From assembly GCA_024734495.1 (NCBI GenBank), contig JALMQS010000099.1:65198291-65262290 (forward strand): DNA of 64,000 bases, given 5' to 3'. Positions within the stretch are counted from its first letter, which is position 1; every line of letters starts with the position of its first letter. The position numbers and the translations under genes were made by a program. The stretch is from Forficula auricularia (Eukaryota; Arthropoda; Insecta; Dermaptera; Forficulidae). Below are positions 57,502-64,000 of the stretch, in pieces. The notes beneath the pieces were generated by a model. It was not told the DNA's origin and searched no databases. It saw only the letters and a list, made by a program, of their open reading frames with translations.

Positions 57502-60500
57502 ATAAATACTATTAATGAATTAATTTAGATTTGAATGCAAATTACTTTAATACAAAAAACAAACATTGATATTAATTTAATTCAACAAATCCAAAGATTC
57601 TCTAGTAAGTTTTACCTACTTGTTGTATTTCCTCTGGAGTTTTACAAACTATTTCGATTCCAGCATCTTCCCTCCATTTAGGAACAGCATTAGAAGAGGA
57701 AAAATCAATCTCCCTCTGATGACGATCTATATCAAAATCTAGACATCCATTGCACACGGAACAATTGAAAGAATTTTTACTGATGATATATCTATTAAAA
57801 ATTCAGAAAATTATTGTAAAAAAATATTATTAAAATATAACATAATATAGAATGAAATTAACCTTCGATGCGTTACAGTGATTACAAGCGATTTGCCATT
57901 TTGATTTGTATTCTCTTTATCGCTGATAATTTTTTCATAAACATCCCACATAGGAGGCAATACTTCTTTTTTAGCAATTTGACTATTTAATATATCTCTG
58001 TCTTTATCGACATTTCGAAATTCAATTAAGCTCATATTTCCCATTAAGGATTTCATAGAACCTTTTAAATTTTCTTGATTTAAATCTAAATTGAATGTTT
58101 CTTCCTTCATTAAAACATAATCATCCGGTTTTGGATTCCCTAACTTGGCCTTTGGCTTTTCAAAAGTTGGGGTGCAGGTTAAGTGATTATTATTAGTTAA
58201 TACAGAATTGTGCATTAATGGAGTTACAATGAGATCAGCTAAAAAATAAATAAGATAATTAAATACATGAAAATAAAATCATGAGATTTTTTTATTAGCT
58301 AATTAGACTTTAGAGCAGTGATTATCAAACTGTAAGTTAACCGCAGACTCAACCCCTTTTAGTCGCCTCTTACGACAAGCAGGGGATACTGTGGACCAAT
58401 TCTAACCCCGGTCCACTGGGGGATCATAAAAAAATCAAAAATAAATTATTGAAGTTATTGTAGGGAAATAACGACTATATCTTTTATGCAGATAATTTAT
58501 GTTTTATTGTCAACGTTTCGTTAACTTTGTTGACTTCTTCAGGGCTCAAACAGTTAACTTTCCTGCATATTTGTCATTTTTACAATTATTCTTTCTTAGT
58601 AAAAGTATCAAGGCAAGTCATCAATTTCAATAAGATTGAAAATTTTTTATTTTTTAAAACTTAAAACTTAAAAATATCTTTCTTTGTCTTTTTAAGTTTT
58701 AAGTAAGAAAAATGTTTCAATCTTATTGAAATTGATGACTTACCTTGATACGTTAACTAAGAAAGAATAATTATAAAAATGACAAATATGCAGGAAGTTA
58801 ACTGTTTGAGCCCTGAAGAAATCAACAAAGTTAACGAAACGTTGGCAATAAAACTTAAATTATTTGCATAAAAGATATAGTCCTTATTTCCATATAATAA
58901 CTTCAATAATTTAATCGATGGACATAACTAATCAAAATAATTAAAATAAATGTTAAAATAAGGCCTGGATATTGTTTTGTTCATCATTTGAATTGCTTCG
59001 GGTGAAACCAACTATTTTTGATGACAATATCTCATGAAAATATTATCAAAAATACTCAATCTAATAATAATGAAAGACAAATGAAATCATGTGTCCGCAA
59101 AAATGGATAGAAAAGCGTAAAAGATGAGAACCACTGGTAAAGTGATTTTAAATTTATCTTAGATTGTAACAAGTAAAGTTTGATTTTAATAAGCTGACCA
59201 TATATCATCGTTTTATTGATTTTATATGATCCTCAGGCGTTTTCAATGAACTTAAGAAATGTTAAAAAAAAATGTGGTAAAATTTATAATGCACTTCTAA
59301 GTCTATTGATAGAACATGTGCAAATTAAATTTTTTCAAATATCTTTTAAATCACTGAAGAGAGCCAAGTTGCTACACGGCTACACGTACCCCAATTTAAA
59401 AATCAATGCTCTAAATCATAAAATAAATTAAAGATAAAAGCCTTAAAATTATAATGAATAAATCAAAGAGTAGATCATCTAGTTTATTTAAATTATATAT
59501 ATACTCGTTTATCGTATATAAAATTATATATACTGGCATGTGAGCTAGTCGGGAATCAAAGCCAGAATTGCGTGAGCAGCGTGTTTTTAACCGGCCTAAG
59601 CGCCTAATACAATTATTTATGATTAAAATTAAATAAGAGAATAAAGAAAAAATGTTACTATAGACAAAAAGAGTATTCTCTAATTTACTTTAGTTTAAAA
59701 CAGTCTTTAGACTCGGTGAGATTATATCCCATGGCAAAGAAAAATTGGATAACGTGATTAATTGCCAGGTGTTTGAATATTATATATATGTAAATATTAA
59801 ATAAATTTGGCAATATAGTTTCGAAGGATTTGCTTTCATCTTCAGTATACTATAATTTGTAACTAAAATATCTCTAATGAATATTCATATCAAGAGTGTA
59901 AACCTGCTAACTCACAACAAGGATATTTTACAGGACAGAGAAAAAACAAACAAAATTTAATATTGTTGTTTAGGAAAGAAACTATTTTTGACATTTTTTT
60001 TCTACATCTTACGATCGTAATTTTAAGTAGTAGTTTTACTTGGACGATGCTGCATCTCTTTTTCTTTCGAACGGTATTAATATGTCAAATATGATAAAAT
60101 ATGGATTTAGCAGGTTTACACTCCAAGGCGACAATTTGAAATATTTATAAAAGTCAAGATGAAGATAAAGACTTTGAAACTTAGTCTTAAATTAAACAAA
60201 TATTTAATTATATACTATTTTTAACTATATTGTATACATATTTAATCAACATAATCTTTGTTCTATTACTTGTAACAAATCTGTTAGTTTCGGCAAAATA
60301 ATTTTTAGATTTTTTTAAAGCCTTAAGAGCTTAAAAAAAGATTTAGAGAATTTTTTAATCCTTCTGATAATTTAGTGTTTAATTATAAAAAAGATAAATT
60401 AATGTATTATTTTGAATTGATATAAAATAGATTGTTTATGTTAAAATTACCTGCATTTTTTAATTCTTTGGGCAACGGTGGATTGGGAATCATTTCAATA

Positions 60501-60592
60501 CCTTTGGCAGCTAGCTTTTTCTGTTCCTGTCCTAGATTTGCGTTTTCTAATTGCGATTGAGTCCCATTGGGCTCACCTTCTTGAAGGCAACA
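46906..60592 (-). CDS. Poly-C2H2 zinc-finger protein, seven exons, 5' end outside window
   Basis: Seven exons with GT-AG borders and matching phases join into 743 codons and a stop: 60592-60451, 58238-57863, 57791-57620, 57028-56375, 53969-53865, 48072-47698 and 47313-46906. The product is probably a nuclear DNA-binding transcription factor. It has an N-terminal low-complexity region (1-175), a degenerate finger in exon 3 (CSVCNGC...RH), three fingers at 261-339 joined by five-residue linkers, four 15-residue repeats at 355-414, then fingers starting near 441 and 481 and further fingers in exons 6 and 7; eight are canonical and one (FHCSAC...HTC) is atypical. The RKEHL-RH helix recurs in four of them, as in the insect crooked-legs type, but the linkers differ, so no orthologue is named. 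The first exon begins at an acceptor site, so the start codon is upstream of 60592. Confidence 0.85.
47698..48072 (-). CDS. Zinc-finger gene, exon 6
   Basis: The acceptor TTATTTTCAG and donor GGACAG|GTAAAC bound 125 codons in phase 0. It completes the split finger (VCLKRFTRKEHLVRHEKIH), then has a proline/serine-rich spacer with IKTEPTSP, and a finger with CPFC and a 13-residue spacing (FTRRSHLVRHLKRFH). Confidence 0.9.
48195..48615 (+). mobile_element. Tigger/pogo-like element in intron
   Basis: The inverted ends CAGTGAAACCCCTCAAATTC and GATTTGAGGGGTTTCACTG are flanked by TA on both sides. Only the N-terminal transposase domain is kept. The element lies in the 5.8 kb intron between exons 6 and 5 of the zinc-finger gene. 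Confidence 0.85.
48267..48563 (+). CDS. Transposase N-terminal HTH (CENP-B/Tigger type), truncated
   Basis: The 98-codon frame contains KRKYRSCTVEQKLKALKRL, a helix-turn-helix (LTKLAGEFRVGKATISDWKK) and DKTLKERHHVINEKI. This is the DNA-binding part of Tigger/pogo transposases and CENP-B. The DDE catalytic domain is absent because the right terminus follows within 52 bases. It may bind its own termini but cannot catalyse transposition. Confidence 0.75.
   Translation: MNGVDLCFDFKLLYYIIKRKYRSCTVEQKLKALKRLDAGESLTKLAGEFRVGKATISDWKKNRVKIEQFCNVTSDKTLKERHHVINEKIVEAVFLCQS
48808..50354. mobile_element. hAT-like composite with LINE insert
   Basis: The left edge CAGGGCCGGATTAAGC and right edge GGCGCGGCCCTG look like a hAT terminal pair. 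The 8-bp flanks ATTGGGAG and GTTGAAAG agree at 5 of 8 positions, so the pairing is tentative. A LINE fragment occupies 49060-49716. Confidence 0.4.
49060..49716 (+). pseudogene. LINE ORF2 C-terminus and 3' end
   Basis: The frame reads ELQLKQNVCMRIILKCNRYT, LNTLNFFNVKETIYCNALI and IFRIRNGLAPEYL, the usual last segment of a jockey-like ORF2. It loses frame near 49430. The 3' end is AGCTGAAAATAGGTAATAAA followed by ATTATTATT repeats. Confidence 0.6.
50955..51714. mobile_element. hAT element, internally deleted
   Basis: The termini CAGTGGTTCCCAACCTG and CAGGTTGGGAACCACTG are perfect inverted repeats, with 8-bp flanks CTGTAAAG and CTGTAATC (6 of 8). Inside, plus-strand frames read FTDHLDQLKTDMESRFEDL and IPDWILDPFSFEA, resembling the middle of a ZBED5-type hAT transposase. 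Stops make it inactive. Confidence 0.7.
52014..53261 (-). pseudogene. hAT transposase, frameshifted and interrupted
   Basis: Three minus-strand frames cover the C-terminal two-thirds of a ZBED5/FAM200-like transposase: MHCALHREALASKKIP with CKVRWLSKGRILARFVELR, then SNIFECFPLLYEF and LSDELKRYFPDI, then EYPELSSQAVNFLLPFATTY and IKTKYRNRLE. A frameshift near 52800 and an inserted LINE tail near 52440-52610 break it. Confidence 0.75.
52440..52610 (+). repeat. LINE 3' tail inserted in the hAT relic
   Basis: TTTAGGGGATGTTCCTTCTG and GTGTATCTCCTTCTCAC lead into a poly-A-rich end, matching the 3' end of the LINE at about 38020-38090. It splits the transposase frame. The left boundary is approximate. 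Confidence 0.55.
53461..53610. repeat. Foldback related to the 35140 hammerhead element
   Basis: AGACAATAAAAGAGTGTGTC is mirrored by GACACACTCTTTTATTGTCT. Between them lies AACTATAGTCTCGTTATAAA, the 3' half of the motif at 35172-35195, but the CTGATGA half is missing. Confidence 0.6.
53865..53969 (-). CDS. Zinc-finger gene, exon 5 (35-codon cassette)
   Basis: The acceptor AAATTTCAG and donor CAG|GTAATC bound exactly 105 bases in phase 0-0. It completes the finger begun in exon 4 (GFARKEHLLRHKRRMH) and starts the next one (YGCQ). It is too short to appear as an open frame with its own start. Confidence 0.85.
54306..55200. repeat. Two nested inverted pairs with hammerhead-like motifs
   Basis: The inner pair faces inward. 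The minus copy has CTGAAGA at 54579-54573 and GAAA at 54554-54551; the plus copy has CTGAAGA at 54784-54790 and GAAA at 54809-54812. Both have helix II GGCUA/UAGCC, and ACGUU as a one-pair helix III. The outer pair (about 54330-54390 and 55130-55195) carries a decayed (C/T)TGAAGATGGTCAAC version. AATAAATAAA-rich tails follow each copy. It lies in the intron between exons 5 and 4. Confidence 0.55.
55201..56374. other. Intron sequence, nothing recognised
   Basis: This part of the intron between exons 5 and 4 is AT-rich. No transposon end or RNA gene was recognised. Confidence 0.35.
56375..57028 (-). CDS. Zinc-finger gene, exon 4 (three fingers and 15-residue repeats)
   Basis: It codes three consecutive fingers (YNCQICGKYF, YSCAICGKGF, YLCHLCNKLF), an acidic linker, and four copies of an A-(L/I)-(D/E)-MVKTEYGTE-like unit (56490-56661). 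It ends YNCEICCQ, the first half of the next finger, at CAG|GTAGAA. The frame runs on for 11 codons beyond the donor, which should be ignored. Confidence 0.9.
57236..57390. repeat. Fragment of the 1507-1706 MITE family
   Basis: CTGGGATGGCCAATCA, AATGACAGGCACTTTCA and CCGACATACAAATGGCCCTAA match blocks of the palindromic MITE at 1507-1706. It sits in the intron between exons 4 and 3. Confidence 0.55.
57463..57497. repeat. AT dinucleotide microsatellite
   Basis: About 17 AT units run without interruption in the intron between exons 4 and 3. Confidence 0.9.
57620..57791 (-). CDS. Zinc-finger gene, exon 3 (degenerate finger)
   Basis: The acceptor is TTTTTAATAG and the donor is CAACAA|GTAGGT, chosen over a second GTAAAA four bases on because only this keeps phase 0 with exon 4. 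It contains FNCSVCNGC and a single following RH, so the last histidine of a C2H2 finger is missing. Confidence 0.8.
57863..58238 (-). CDS. Zinc-finger gene, exon 2
   Basis: The acceptor TTTATTTTTTAG precedes CTGATC and the donor is CGAAG|GTTAAT. The phase (1 in, 2 out) matches the neighbouring exons. It codes a charged, low-complexity segment with a VLMKEETFNLDL stretch and no finger. The intron to exon 3 is only 71 bases. Confidence 0.8.
58325..58425 (-). repeat. Dispersed repeat with GCCTCTTACGACAAGC core
   Basis: On the minus strand this has the CTTGTCGTAAGAGGCGACTA core also found at 15083-15108, in a GATCCCCCAGTGGACCGGGG context. It is intronic and truncated. Confidence 0.5.
58440..58920. 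repeat. Inverted pair with hammerhead-like motifs
   Basis: Arms at about 58455-58610 and 58735-58895 mirror each other. The minus copy has CTGAAGA at 58542-58536 and GAAA at 58519-58516; the plus copy has CTGAAGA at 58813-58819 and GAAA at 58836-58839. Helix II is (G)UCAAC/GUUAA(C) and helix III is ACGU. The ATAAAAC tail and AAAGATATAGTC block follow each copy. It is intronic. Confidence 0.55.
58921..59529. other. Intron sequence, nothing recognised
   Basis: No repeat end or gene was seen. The 71-codon frame at 59216-59431 has no domain. Confidence 0.35.
59530..59625 (-). repeat. tRNA-like SINE head
   Basis: On the minus strand GCTTAGGCCGGTTAAAAAC precedes a B-box-like TTTGATTCCCGAC, as in the longer copy at 30100-30285. 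Confidence 0.45.
59794..60200. repeat. Inverted hammerhead-like pair split by a MITE
   Basis: The minus copy has CTGAAGA at 59845-59839, a GAAAG/CCUUC-type helix II and GAAA at 59822-59819. A plus copy at 60159-60185 has ATGAAGA (first core base changed), AAAG/CUUU and GAAAC followed by TTAGTC. The 231-bp MITE at 59894-60124 separates them. All lie in the intron between exons 2 and 1. Confidence 0.5.
59894..60124. repeat. MITE, TIR GGAGTGTAAACCTGCT, second copy
   Basis: The ends GAGTGTAAACCTGCTAA and TTAGCAGGTTTACACTCC enclose the same interior as 16946-17177 with small differences. Confidence 0.8.
60451..60592 (-). CDS. Zinc-finger gene, first visible coding exon
   Basis: The acceptor is a pyrimidine-rich TCTTTCTTTCTAG and the donor is GCAG|GTAATT. 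It starts in phase 0 with CCLQEGEPNG and ends one base into a codon. No zinc finger is present. The upstream intron or exon lies beyond this point, where a Helitron has inserted at 60652. Confidence 0.7.
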
Positions 60593-60651
60593 CTAGAAAG
60601 AAAGAGAACGATTAGAATATTTTGTTCTGAATTAGGATAGAACAGTCTAAA

Positions 60652-60678
60652 TCTTATTATATTAAACGAGTAATTCTT

Positions 60679-60714
<36 letters not shown>

Positions 60715-60963
60715 TTTCTCGAAAACGGCTGTAACGATTACGCTAAAAATTGGTGAACTTATCAAGTCTCGTGAGTTATTAGTAGTGTATAAATTTTAAT
60801 CCGATTGAAATAAAGGAAGGGGGTGTAAATTAGCCATGTCGCAAAATAAATATTTTAATCGTTCATATCTCGTCTTCGGCAAGCCGCAGAGCCTTGAAAT
60901 TTGAAACTTAAGCTATTTAGAGGCAAAAAGTTACCGAGCATCGCTCGGTGCTCCAGGAACTAG
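60652..60963 (+). mobile_element. Complete small Helitron (312 bp)
   Basis: It begins TCTTATTATATTAAACGAG after A (60651) and ends with the hairpin ACCGAGC-ATC-GCTCGGT, GCTCCAGGAA and CTAG before T (60964). It has an AT microsatellite near the 5' end and the TTTCTCGAAAACGGC block. It has no G-rich tract and no coding. It lies 60 bases upstream of the acceptor of the first visible zinc-finger exon. Confidence 0.8.
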
Positions 60964-61014
60964 TAATTTAAAAAAAAAAGATTTTAAAATATATAATATA
61001 TAAATAATGTAAGT

Positions 61015-61330
61015 TTAGTAAAATTATTGGATAAAAAATACTTGGTAGGTTTCACATTAAGATTTAAAAAATAAAACGAATCTATTTTTGAAGAATCTTT
61101 AATCTTGATATATATATTTCGGGTGACTATCCAATAATTTACTAGAGTTACTTTCTGTTGCTCCTGAAGATGGGTTAGTCACCCGAAATATATATATATC
61201 GAGATTAAAGATTCTTCAAAAATAAATTCGTTTTATTTTTATATCTTAATGTGAAACCTACCAAGTATTTTTTATCCAATAATTTTAAAAAATGTTTCAC
61301 CAAGTACCAACACCAAATTCCTTAAAAACT
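61015..61330. repeat. Foldback element with hammerhead-like core
   Basis: Arms with ACTTGGTAGGTTTCACA and its mirror, AAATAAAACGAAT(C/T)T and GATTAAAGATTCTTC are shared with 40118-40330. The plus half holds the motif at 61164; the minus half keeps only the GTCACCCGAAATATATAT part. Confidence 0.7.
61158..61206 (+). ncRNA. Hammerhead-ribozyme-like motif
   Basis: CTGAAGA (61164-61170) is followed by U, helix II GGGU/ACCC, GAAA (61185-61188), an AU-repeat helix III and an AUC triplet with predicted cut at 61200/61201. Helix I is CUC/GAG. Confidence 0.55.
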
Positions 61331-61812
61331 AAGTTTGGTAAACTTTTGAATGAATAAAACTTAGTTTTCCTTTAGTGAAAGATAAAAATAAGATAAAATA
61401 AGACAGGATATTGGTCTTCAATATATCTGGCTGCATAGATCGTGACTGGCTAACAAAATTGGATCTAAATTTAGGGGCCAAAATATCATGGTATTAATAG
61501 AAAATTTAATTTATTTTTTATAATATGTCTAATCTAACTATCGAAATTATTTTTGGATAATTCGATAACTATGGTAAAGCTTCAACTTAAAAATTAAGCC
61601 TTTTCAAAATGAATAGCTTCATTATATTATAATTCAAATAAACATTTTATTTGACCATTTGCAAACCATTTTGGAACATTTTTTTTTGTTAAGGGAGAAT
61701 GATGTAGGTAGGATCTTGGTGAATCATTTTAAATAAAGTAAATAAAATTTTTGAAAATTTTTAAAATATAAAATACTAGGTAGGTTTCACATAAATACAC
61801 AGTGTCTTTTGT

Positions 61813-61856
61813 GAACTCCTGAAGATGGGCTTATACCCCGAAATATATATAGAGTC
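61813..61856 (+). ncRNA. Hammerhead-ribozyme-like motif, array copy 1
   Basis: Helix I ACUC/GAGU (61815-61818 with 61852-61855), CTGAAGA (61819-61825), U, helix II GGG/CCC, GAAA (61840-61843), AU-repeat helix III, AUA triplet, predicted cut 61851/61852. Confidence 0.6.
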
Positions 61857-61951
61857 GTGCTAAACAAGCATCTGATCTTTTATTTATGTGAAACCTACCT
61901 AGTATTTTATATTTTAAAAAGTTTCTAAAAAGGACTAACAAAGGACACTGT

Positions 61952-61996
61952 GAACTCCTGAAGATGGGCTTATACCCCGAAATATATATAGAGTCG
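61952..61996 (+). ncRNA. Hammerhead-ribozyme-like motif, array copy 2
   Basis: It is identical to copy 1 across the core: CTGAAGA at 61958-61964, GAAA at 61979-61982 and predicted cut at 61990/61991, 139 bases after the first. Confidence 0.6.
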
Positions 61997-62116
61997 TGCT
62001 AAACAAGCACCTGATCTTTTATTTATGTAAAACCTACCTAGTATTTATAATTTCAAAAGTTTCTAAAAATATTTTCAAAAATTTTCTTTAATTCAAAGGA
62101 CTAACAAAGGACATTG

Positions 62117-62162
62117 TGAACTCCTGAAGATGGGCTTATATCCCGAAATATATATAGAGTCG
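62117..62162 (+). ncRNA. Hammerhead-ribozyme-like motif, array copy 3
   Basis: CTGAAGA at 62124-62130, helix II GGG/CCC with one loop change, GAAA at 62145-62148, predicted cut at 62156/62157, 166 bases after copy 2. Confidence 0.6.
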
Positions 62163-62589
62163 TGCTAAACAAGCACCTGATCTTTTATCTATGTGAAACC
62201 TACCTAGTATTTTATAAAGTTTCTAAAAAAATTTCCTTTACTTCATTTTGGAACAGTCAAACCTTTTTAGAATTGGCATCTAGACAAATGAGAATTAATT
62301 ATGAAGCGATGCATGATTGCAAAATGTTAAAAAAATTGTGAAATTTTATGTTTGTTGCTAAACCATTATCATAGGATTTATTGTGCCTCGTATTTGCCCA
62401 GTAAGGTTAGTAGTGAATAGATTTGATAGTTTTGAAATGGTGCAGTTTTAAAATGTCACTTGCTAAATAGCAATATTGGGACACTCTTTATTTATATCCA
62501 GAGCCTTGTAGAGTAAATTTAGGGTCTAATGAAGTATATCTTATTATTATATTCTTACAATAATAAATTTATATTTCTAACTTTTAAGG

Positions 62590-62700
62590 AGGTAGGTGTT
62601 GGTTATAGATGAAACATTTTTATATAATAATAAAAAATTGGGTAATTTATTTTATGTGAAACCCACCTCGCAATTTTACCCAATTTTTTATTATTAAATT
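62590..62700. repeat. Short foldback, ribozyme-less member
   Basis: GGTAGGTGTTGGTTATAGATG, AATAATAAAAAATTGGGTAA and the mirror TTACCCAATTTTTTATTATT with TGTGAAACCCACCTC show the same end structure as the hammerhead-bearing foldbacks, without any core. Confidence 0.55.
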
Positions 62701-62739
62701 TATATATCTGTTAATTTAATTAAAAATCACTTAACATTT

Positions 62740-64000
62740 AACTTGCAGTAAATTTTTGGTGGCTTAGAGTTTCTACAATTATTGAGGCCTTGGGCAATTA
62801 ATTTATTTAAAAATCACATAATATGAATAATATAATATGGTAGCATTACGGTTGCAATTAATTTTGGTAATTTGAACTTTTTACAATTATAAGGCCTTGG
62901 GGATTTCGGTTAAATTAGTTAAAAATGAAAAAATAAGTATAAAAATCACGTAGCATATAGGTGGAAATTAATTTTTGACCCATATTTCTATCAATTAATT
63001 TAAAAATCACATAATGACACACATGACATTTCGTTTGCAGTTATTTTTTGGTAGCTTAATGCAGGCACAGCGGAACGATCTTAGGCCAGGGGGGTCAAAA
63101 CTCGGAAAGTGATGTAGGCCTACCGGGGGGTATGGAATACGTAGATAAATTCCCAGGGGGGTCAGCTGACCCCTCTGACCCCACGGTTTCCGCCGTCCCT
63201 GGCTTAATGTTCTTACAATTGTGAGGCCTTGGGAATTTTGGCCTAATTTCTAGTAATTTATTTAAATATCAGATAATAATAATAATAATAATCATAGCCT
63301 TTATAAAGAATTTGTCATCTACTAAATTTGACGTGTCATGGAAAATCTTTATTACATGTCAGAAGGGTTGTTTTAAGGATTAAGCTGGAAATTAATTTTT
63401 GTCCCAAATTTCTAGTAATTTATTTAAATATCAGATAATAATAATAATAATATCATAGCCTTTATGAAGAGGTTGTCATCTACTAAATTTGACCTGTCAT
63501 GGAAAATCTTTATTACATGTCAGAAGGGTTATTTTATATCATACATAGCATTAAGGTGGAAATTAATTTTTGTCCCAAATTTCTATTAATTTATTTAAAA
63601 ATCATATAATATGCATTACGCTTGTAATTAATTTTGGTAGTTTGAACTTTTTACAATTATGAGGCCTTGGGGATTTCGGCTAAATTAGTTAAAAATTACA
63701 AAATAAGTAAGTATAAAAATCACATAGCATATATGTGGAAATTAATTTTGACCCATATTTCTATCAATTAATTTAAAAATCACATAATAATGACATGACA
63801 TTTTGTTCACAGTTAATTTTTGGTAGCTTAACGTTCTTACAATTGAGAGGCCTTGGGAATTTTGCCCAAATGTCTACTAATTTATTTAAATATCAGATAA
63901 TTATAATAATATCATAGCCTTTATGAAGAGGTTGATATCTACTAAATTTGACCCGTCATAGAAAATCTTTATTACATGTCAGAAGGGTTAGTTTATATCA
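62740..64000. repeat. Higher-order tandem repeat, about 770-bp period
   Basis: GAACTTTTTACAATTATxAGGCCTTGG occurs at about 62874 and 63645, followed in both by TTTCGG-TAAATTAGTTAAAAAT and CATATxGGTGGAAATTAATTTT. Shorter blocks (CAGATAATAATAATAAT with ATCATAGCCTTTATxAAGA, and ATTACATGTCAGAAGGGTT) recur at 63280-63400, 63432-63535 and 63890-63999. The array runs off the window end. No coding is seen. Confidence 0.7.
63062..63201. repeat. hAT-type MITE with perfect 8-bp target duplication
   Basis: The ends CAGGCACAGCGGAA and TTTCCGCCGTCCCTG are inverted repeats (two mismatches). GCTTAATG flanks both sides (63054-63061, 63202-63209). Its G+C content contrasts sharply with the surrounding tandem repeat, whose other unit at about 63826 lacks the insertion. 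Confidence 0.85.

Larger units (their letters stand above)
61750..62225 (+). repeat. Tandem array of hammerhead-bearing units
   Basis: Three units each contain AACTCCTGAAGATGGGCTTA, the GAAATATATATAGAGTCGTG block, AACAAGCA(C/T)CTGATCTTTTAT and GTGAAACCTACCTAGTATTTTA. They are separated by AAAGTTTCTAAAA and AGGACTAACAAAGGACA linkers of different length. An inverted GTAGGTTTCACATAAA lies at about 61780, so the array begins with an inverted partial unit. Confidence 0.75.

Overview
This is AT-rich, intron-bearing eukaryotic DNA with no operons or ribosome-binding sites. Jockey/CR1-like LINE reverse transcriptases, insect-type Helitron ends, hAT and Tigger relics and a poly-C2H2 zinc-finger gene point to an arthropod, most likely an insect; the species cannot be fixed from the sequence. 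The only convincing host gene is a zinc-finger gene on the minus strand (60592 down to 46906). Seven coding exons splice together in one frame to 743 codons plus a stop, and the 5' end lies beyond the window.

Positions 1-46,000 are gene-poor and built almost wholly from transposable elements. They include several Helitrons (1874-2888, 9420-10388, 18955-20157, 23708-24801, 31376-32421), foldback elements, MITEs with intact target duplications, LINE fragments and tRNA-like SINE heads. At 20087-28735 two near-identical 2.1 kb arms carrying a partial reverse transcriptase face each other, each bounded by a Helitron 3' end. Positions 38,100-45,600 are low-complexity AT-rich DNA with few features. 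Positions 46,900-60,600 are the zinc-finger gene, whose long introns hold hAT, Tigger and LINE relics. Positions 60,650-64,000 hold a complete small Helitron, hammerhead-like repeats and a higher-order tandem repeat.

The most interesting signal is a dispersed set of hammerhead-ribozyme-like motifs. Each has a CTGANGA box, a covarying helix II, GAAA, a very short helix III ending in U-H, and a helix I closing the junction. At least nine copies have the core intact and about eight are decayed. Three lie in tandem at 61813-62161, others are arranged as inverted pairs, and most sit beside a TTTTATTT...GTGAAAC tail. This fits non-autonomous Penelope-like or retrozyme-like retroelements, which are known to carry type I hammerheads. 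The copies here share one extra nucleotide between the CTGANGA box and helix II.

Two loci give natural before/after evidence for insertions. The Helitron at 31376-32421 has its empty site at 25579/25580, and the MITE at 12438-12566 has its empty site inside a related MITE at 29418-29564. All boundaries and calls come from reading the sequence; no database search or folding program was run.
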